Positions 39,080 to 42,092 of a stretch of 42,092 nucleotides of DNA are shown in pieces (within the stretch, counting starts at the first letter, position 1; every line of letters begins with the position of its first letter). The DNA comes from an uncultured Gammaproteobacteria bacterium (GTDB lineage: Bacteria > Pseudomonadota > Gammaproteobacteria > Nitrosococcales > Methylophagaceae): positions 1 through 42,092 of the forward strand of contig CAJXPP010000002.1 in NCBI GenBank assembly GCA_913058195.1, read 5' to 3'. A program made the translations under genes and the position numbers. The notes below the pieces were generated by a model that was given only the letters and a program-made list of their open reading frames with translations, made no database searches and had not been told where the DNA came from.

Positions 39080-39114
39080 ATAATTAAACAATCTAAATTA
39101 ATTTGATAAAACAC

Positions 39115-39142
39115 TTGCAATAGTTTTTAATTAGTCTAATAT
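39115..39142 (+). promoter_or_regulatory. Rightward promoter for the recombination operon
   Basis: TTGCAA (39115-39120), 16-base spacer, TAATAT (39137-39142). It faces the HTH promoter. AT-rich inverted sequences between them (TTGT...ACAA) are possible operator sites. Confidence 0.6.
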
Positions 39143-39188
39143 TACCTACATCAACGAGCCAAGCAGCTAACAACTTTGGGGAGAGTTA

Positions 39189-39368
39189 ATGAATAGTTTT
39201 CAAGACCAAGCAATAAAGGCAGGCCAGCGTCATTTAGACACAAAGATAGATACATTGCAGGAGTTACTATCTGATATTGATACTGAAAAATTCACAGAGA
39301 TTTATCAATTGCAAGGCCATATTAACAACACGCTTGATATTTTAAGAGAGCTTAAGGAAGAGCAGTGA
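39189..39368 (+). CDS. 59-aa helical protein
   Basis: Missed by the ORF track. Begins MNSFQDQAIKAGQRHLD and is predicted to be two helices. GGGGAGAG precedes the ATG. Its TGA overlaps the GTG start of the next gene. First gene of the operon with erf and ssb. Function unknown. Confidence 0.65.
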   Translation: MNSFQDQAIKAGQRHLDTKIDTLQELLSDIDTEKFTEIYQLQGHINNTLDILRELKEEQ

Positions 39369-39706
39369 AGAACCATAAAATAGAGTTTAAATTCACAAAG
39401 ATGGCATTTGATTACTCTTTACCGTTAACGGGTGTTGACCTAGCTTTTATCAATGCTAGAAAAGAAGAAATACAGCATTGCATGGCTCAGCTAGCTGATA
39501 GGGTTAAGTATATAAATATAGCTTCAGCTAAAGGTGTAGCAGACTTTGAAACAGCTAGTAAATTAGTAAAATATTACTGGTACGCAATGTGCGTAGTTAA
39601 GCGCAAAGAAAGCTCGTTACTTGGTTATAAAGACGAGTTAACAGATGAGCAAAAAGAAAGATTCGCGGTTCGCATGTATGAGCAAACAAAAGAGAGGACA
39701 AGATGA
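39365..39706 (+). CDS. Hypothetical 113-aa protein
   Basis: GTG start overlapping the previous stop. Basic N terminus, then a helical region (FINARKEEIQHCMAQLADR). Contains YWYAMCVVKRKES and ends in a charged helix. Ends as ATGA with the next gene. No family recognised. Confidence 0.62.
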   Translation: MKNHKIEFKFTKMAFDYSLPLTGVDLAFINARKEEIQHCMAQLADRVKYINIASAKGVADFETASKLVKYYWYAMCVVKRKESSLLGYKDELTDEQKERFAVRMYEQTKERTR

Positions 39707-39822
39707 TTAAAGTTATTTATGAAGGTAAAGAGTATATTTTTACCGGTGATGAATTAACGTCACCAATTAGCGAAGCAATGTTATTTTTACAGGATAAGCA
39801 AGAAAAGGAAATGGTGGTTTAG
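39703..39822 (+). CDS. 39-aa hypothetical protein
   Basis: Missed by the ORF track. MIKVIYEGKEYIFTGDEL then a short helix. It overlaps the previous gene by four bases and is followed directly by the GTG of erf. The tight packing supports translation. Confidence 0.6.
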   Translation: MIKVIYEGKEYIFTGDELTSPISEAMLFLQDKQEKEMVV

Positions 39823-40416
39823 GTGATTAATTCAACAGAGCTAAATGAAATATTTAAAGCTTTATCAGCGTTTCAGGGTGAGCTAGGTAATGCAGCTAAA
39901 AACGTAGACAAGCAAGGTATAAGTTGGAAGTATGCAGATTTAGCAGAATGCATTAATGTTGCCAAGCCTCACCTAGCGAAGCATGGATTAGCGGTTACTC
40001 AGTTTATGGGTATGTATGATGGAAAGCAGTCACTTACAACAATGTTAACTCATAGTTCAGGTCAATATATATCTGATGAGGTTCAATTGCCTGATGCTGT
40101 ATTGCATGGCTCTAGCGGTAAAAACCCTGTGCAAGTTTTAGGTTCAGCCATTACTTATGTTAGACGTTATAACTATGCAGCCATTATCGGTATGGCTCAA
40201 GAAGATGATGACGGGTGCGCAGCTAATAACGCAAAACCAAAACATGGTAATGAAAAGCCTGTTAAGTGGTATCAAGAATCACAGTTCAATCAAGAGAAAG
40301 GCGCTATAACTGAAGCCATTAAAAATGGCACGCCTCCTGGCGATGTTATAGCTAACCTGCAAGGGCAAGGCTTCACAATAAACAACAAGATCAAAGACGC
40401 GATTAATTCAATTTAA
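39823..40416 (+). CDS. erf: Erf-type single-strand annealing protein
   Basis: Encodes 197 aa with a GTG start after GGAAATGGTGG. The ERF family core is present: KYADLAECINVAKPHLAKHGLAV, then QVLGSAITYVRRYNYAAIIGM, then QEDDDGCAAN. Erf rings anneal homologous single strands during phage recombination and circularisation. It works with the SSB encoded nearby; a short C-terminal linker and helix follow the core. Confidence 0.88.
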   Translation: MINSTELNEIFKALSAFQGELGNAAKNVDKQGISWKYADLAECINVAKPHLAKHGLAVTQFMGMYDGKQSLTTMLTHSSGQYISDEVQLPDAVLHGSSGKNPVQVLGSAITYVRRYNYAAIIGMAQEDDDGCAANNAKPKHGNEKPVKWYQESQFNQEKGAITEAIKNGTPPGDVIANLQGQGFTINNKIKDAINSI

Positions 40417-40435
40417 CTAAAGAAGGTAAATAGAA

Positions 40436-40474
40436 ATGGCAGGTGTAAATAAAGTAATTATCGTTGCTTGCTAG
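40436..40474 (+). pseudogene. Relic of the ssb 5' end
   Basis: ATG then AGVNKVIIVA and C, ended by TAG, twelve codons in all, with an AAGGTAAATAGAA ribosome site. It matches the start of SSB ([10 protein letters not shown] at 40979) in sense but differs at many third positions. It is where an SSB gene would begin if the HNH gene were absent. Not a working gene by itself. Confidence 0.8.
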
Positions 40475-40482
40475 TTTCTTTT

Positions 40483-40510
40483 GTGGCACTATATAATAAA
40501 ATGGTGCCAC
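40483..40510 (+). promoter_or_regulatory. Hairpin with embedded -10 ahead of the HNH gene
   Basis: GTGGCAC (40483-40489) and GTGCCAC (40504-40510) form a perfect 7-bp inverted repeat. The loop contains TATAAT (40492-40497), with TTGCTA 18 bases upstream as a weak -35. The repeat could be an operator or an RNA hairpin close to the GAGGG ribosome site. Confidence 0.5.
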
Positions 40511-40520
40511 GAGGGTTGTT

Positions 40521-40982
40521 ATGGATTTATCTAGAGCTAGAGTTAAAGTTGTTGAAAGGGTGAATATAACAGATAGCGGTTGCTGGGAGTGGAAGCTAAA
40601 AATTCGCCCGAATGGTTACGCTAGAGTTACTTATTTGCGTCAAAGTTTTTACGCGCATAGGTTGTCATTTTTAGCGTTCAACGGTCATCTTGATGGCAAG
40701 TTAGATGTTTGTCATTCGTGCGACAACAGAAAGTGTGTTAACCCAGCGCATTTATTCCAAGGGACACGAAAGGATAATATGCAGGATGCGGCATCAAAAG
40801 GGAGAGTGGCAACGGGTGATAAGCTACCTCAAACAAAAATACACGGATCAGACTTGGAGCATGTTTTGTATATGGCTAAGGCTGGCGTCAAATATAAAGA
40901 AATAGCTGATATTTACGGAATGACACCCCAGAGTATCGGTAAAATCGCAATAAAACATAATATTAGAAGGAATAAGAAATGA
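40521..40982 (+). CDS. HNH homing endonuclease inserted at the ssb start
   Basis: Encodes 153 aa. [18 protein letters not shown] and [12 protein letters not shown], then [20 protein letters not shown] form the zinc-binding HNH core, followed by DAASKGR. The C terminus ([19 protein letters not shown]) is an HTH that aids DNA recognition. It has its own ribosome site and promoter-like element. Its stop overlaps the ATG of ssb as ATGA, and the ssb ribosome site (AGAAGGA) lies in its last codons. Confidence 0.88.
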   Translation: MDLSRARVKVVERVNITDSGCWEWKLKIRPNGYARVTYLRQSFYAHRLSFLAFNGHLDGKLDVCHSCDNRKCVNPAHLFQGTRKDNMQDAASKGRVATGDKLPQTKIHGSDLEHVLYMAKAGVKYKEIADIYGMTPQSIGKIAIKHNIRRNKK

Positions 40983-41482
40983 GTAGCGTGAACAAAGTTA
41001 TAATTATTGGTAATGTTTGCAAGGAGGTTGAAACTATATTTATGCCTAACGGTGGCGCTGTTTCAAATTTAACTGTTGCCACAAATGAAAAATGGAAAGA
41101 TAAAAATACTGGTGAACAAAAAGAAAAGGCGGAATTCCACCGTGTTTCGATGTTCGGTAAGTTAGCGGAGATTGCTGGCGAATACTTAAAGAAAGGCTCA
41201 AAGGTTTATATTGAGGGTAAGCTTCAAACTCGCAAGTGGACTAACCAACAAGGACAAGATCAATACACTACTGAAATTGTATTGCAAGGCTTTAACGGTG
41301 TGATGCAAATGCTTGACGGTAAATCAGGCGGTCAATCGCAGGGCGCACCACAACAACAGGCTCAAGGCGGCTTCCAACAACAAGCACCATCTCAAGGTGG
41401 ATTCCAACAACAGCAAGGCCAGCAACAAGGCGGCTTTGCTCCTCAAGGTGGTTATGCTAACGACAATAAACCAGCATATTAA
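40979..41482 (+). CDS. ssb: Single-stranded DNA-binding protein
   Basis: Encodes 167 aa. The OB-fold domain (1-110) opens [15 protein letters not shown] and includes [45 protein letters not shown]. The C-terminal part is Gln/Gly-rich and ends NDNKPAY, so it lacks the DDxPF acidic tail of bacterial SSB that recruits host proteins. Coats single strands in replication and works with Erf. It may have been restored after an HNH insertion (see findings). Confidence 0.92.
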   Translation: MSSVNKVIIIGNVCKEVETIFMPNGGAVSNLTVATNEKWKDKNTGEQKEKAEFHRVSMFGKLAEIAGEYLKKGSKVYIEGKLQTRKWTNQQGQDQYTTEIVLQGFNGVMQMLDGKSGGQSQGAPQQQAQGGFQQQAPSQGGFQQQQGQQQGGFAPQGGYANDNKPAY

Positions 41483-41514
41483 CAATTAACGCAATATCAC
41501 AAGGAAGTGGATTG

Positions 41515-41539
41515 CACCTATAAAGTAGAGGTGAGTAAC
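41515..41539 (+). repeat. Repeated AAAGTAGAGGTGAGTA leader, copy 1
   Basis: AAAGTAGAGGTGAGTA precedes the ATG at 41540 and recurs before the ATG at 41799. It holds the ribosome site AGAGGTGAG. Confidence 0.7.
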
Positions 41540-41737
41540 ATGTTTCTAATCGAGAACGAAAAAGGCTCTTTTGTAGATGCTGAAAAGATTGATTGTATAA
41601 ATACAAATGGCGGAAAGATAACTTTTACGCTAAGTGGTGATATAGAAAATGAGTATTCTGTATCTGCTGACTGTAATGATCAATTCTTAAACCATCTTGG
41701 CGCGATAGATGGTAATCCTTGGCGCGATAGATGGTAA
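41540..41737 (+). CDS. Small protein with repeat-altered C terminus
   Basis: Encodes 65 aa from the ATG at 41540 rather than the GTG at 41507, because AGAGGTGAG is well placed for the former. Acidic alpha/beta protein. The last codons run through a 22-bp tandem repeat and end in GNPWRDRW. With one repeat copy the frame would instead end CASLFTPK at the TAG at 41788. The native end is therefore uncertain. Function unknown. Confidence 0.62.
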   Translation: MFLIENEKGSFVDAEKIDCINTNGGKITFTLSGDIENEYSVSADCNDQFLNHLGAIDGNPWRDRW

Positions 41738-41765
41738 TCCTTGGCGCGATAGATGGTAATCCTTG
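41696..41765 (+). repeat. 22-bp tandem repeat, three copies
   Basis: Three exact copies of CTTGGCGCGATAGATGGTAATC (22 bp; 41696-41717, 41718-41739, 41740-41761) plus a partial. The unit is not a multiple of three, so each change in copy number moves the reading frame. Confidence 0.93.
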
Positions 41766-41780
41766 CGCCAGTTTATTTAC

Positions 41781-41798
41781 ACCAAAGTAGAGGTGAGT
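41781..41798 (+). repeat. Repeated AAAGTAGAGGTGAGTA leader, copy 2
   Basis: Second copy of the leader at 41515. Its TAG would be the stop of the upstream gene if only one 22-bp repeat were present. Confidence 0.7.
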
Positions 41799-41948
41799 AT
41801 GAATATAGCCACAACCCACACACAAAGACGCTGTAAATTTTGCAGGAATAATCTTTTTATCGGTTGCGGCTATTATTCACTAGGCCATAACAAATACATA
41901 TGTGAGCAATGCAATAATTTAATGGTGTGGTGCTTAGCTATAACCTAG
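41799..41948 (+). CDS. 49-aa zinc-ribbon-like protein
   Basis: ATG at 41799 after AGAGGTGAG; the longer track version starts upstream. RRCKFCRNNLFIGCG and YICEQCNN give two CxxC pairs, a small zinc ribbon. It ends with CLAIT, its stop just inside attC-like site E. Function unknown. Confidence 0.65.
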   Translation: MNIATTHTQRRCKFCRNNLFIGCGYYSLGHNKYICEQCNNLMVWCLAIT

Positions 41949-42023
41949 AGCTAAACGGGCGCTAACACCTAAATTAGAGTTAGCGACCAACTTTGTGCGC
42001 TCCTTTTGAGCGTGTTGTTAGTT
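41938..42023 (+). repeat. attC-like site E
   Basis: First core CTATAAC (41938-41944). GCTAAACGGGCGC (41950-41962) pairs with GCGCTCCTTTTGAGC (41997-42011), with extra T and G on the 3' arm and one mismatch. Inner CGCTAAC/GTTAGCG stem at 41960-41985. The last core is GTTAGTT (42017-42023). It shares AGCGACCAACT and the AAACGG element with site D at the other contig end. Confidence 0.6.
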
Positions 42024-42047
42024 TTGCTGATGACACAAATATATAAG

Positions 42048-42092
42048 CTGTCTCTTATACACATCTGACGCTGCCGACGATCTACTCTGTGT
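42048..42092. other. Illumina Nextera i5-side adapter (non-biological)
   Basis: CTGTCTCTTATACACATCT (mosaic end), then GACGCTGCCGACGA, an 8-base index TCTACTCT, and GTGT. The reading-through shows that the right edge is not a natural terminus. Confidence 0.98.

Noticed and set aside
1-42092. CRISPR array
   Set aside because: No regular direct repeats with unique spacers were seen. The 22-bp tandem repeat has no spacers.

Overview
The window is one near-complete tailed-phage genome of about 42 kb. It is AT-rich and carries Illumina Nextera adapter sequence at both ends (1-49 and 42048-42092), so biological sequence runs from 50 to 42047. The virion genes follow the P22 pattern in P22-like order: terminase, portal, scaffold, coat, gp4-like and gp10-like head closure proteins, three ejection proteins, and a tailspike with a P22-type head-binding domain. 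I therefore call it a P22-like podovirus. The host is probably a low-GC, likely marine, gammaproteobacterium; that is inferred only from composition and gene style. I see no integrase, no CI-type repressor and no DNA polymerase.

Layout. 50-1730: small cassette genes separated by structured spacers. 1729-3502: lysis and membrane genes (a DUF5675 protein beside a 3-TM holin). 3564-5461: an accessory virion or lectin-like module. 5551-13945: small terminase, an HNH-AP2 homing endonuclease, large terminase, portal, scaffold, coat and gp4-like protein. 14076-18952: fibre genes. 19283-24476: gp10-like stabiliser and ejection proteins. 24613-28597: tailspike genes, including a sialidase-like protein ending in an S74 chaperone. 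28768-32538, minus strand: recombination and modification genes (RusA, a YbcO-like nuclease, an MT-A70 methyltransferase, small ORFs). 32540-33350: control region with an Arc-like repressor and a strong promoter. 33351-37654: helicase, primase, C5 methyltransferase and small ORFs. 37749-39020, minus strand: small genes ending in an HTH regulator, divergent from 39189-41482 (small genes, Erf annealing protein, HNH endonuclease, SSB). 41540-42023: more small genes and another structured spacer.

The most unusual signal is the spacer family at 346-437, 679-738, 955-1031, 1259-1345, 41938-42023 and, on the minus strand, 29574-29625. Each looks like an integron attC site. The stop codon of the upstream gene overlaps or abuts an R''-like core (ACATAAC), then come an L-type stem whose extra bases lie only on the 3' arm, a variable stem, and a GTTATGT core just before the next ribosome binding site. 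If correct, this phage carries integron-style gene cassettes with no integron integrase. Second, an HNH endonuclease gene lies between a 12-codon relic of the ssb 5' end and a complete, diverged ssb gene. Other points of interest are a frame-changing 22-bp tandem repeat at the end of a small gene, a pair of Lys-rich mini-proteins closing two structural modules, a repeat-containing lectin-like protein, and two DNA methyltransferases.

How the genes work together (family knowledge plus inference): helicase, primase, SSB, Erf and RusA replicate and recombine DNA using a host polymerase. The methyltransferases probably protect the phage DNA. Terminase packages it through the portal into P22-type capsids, gp4/gp10-like proteins close the head, and the tailspike and fibres bind and may degrade surface glycans. 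DUF5675 and holin are the best candidates for lysis.
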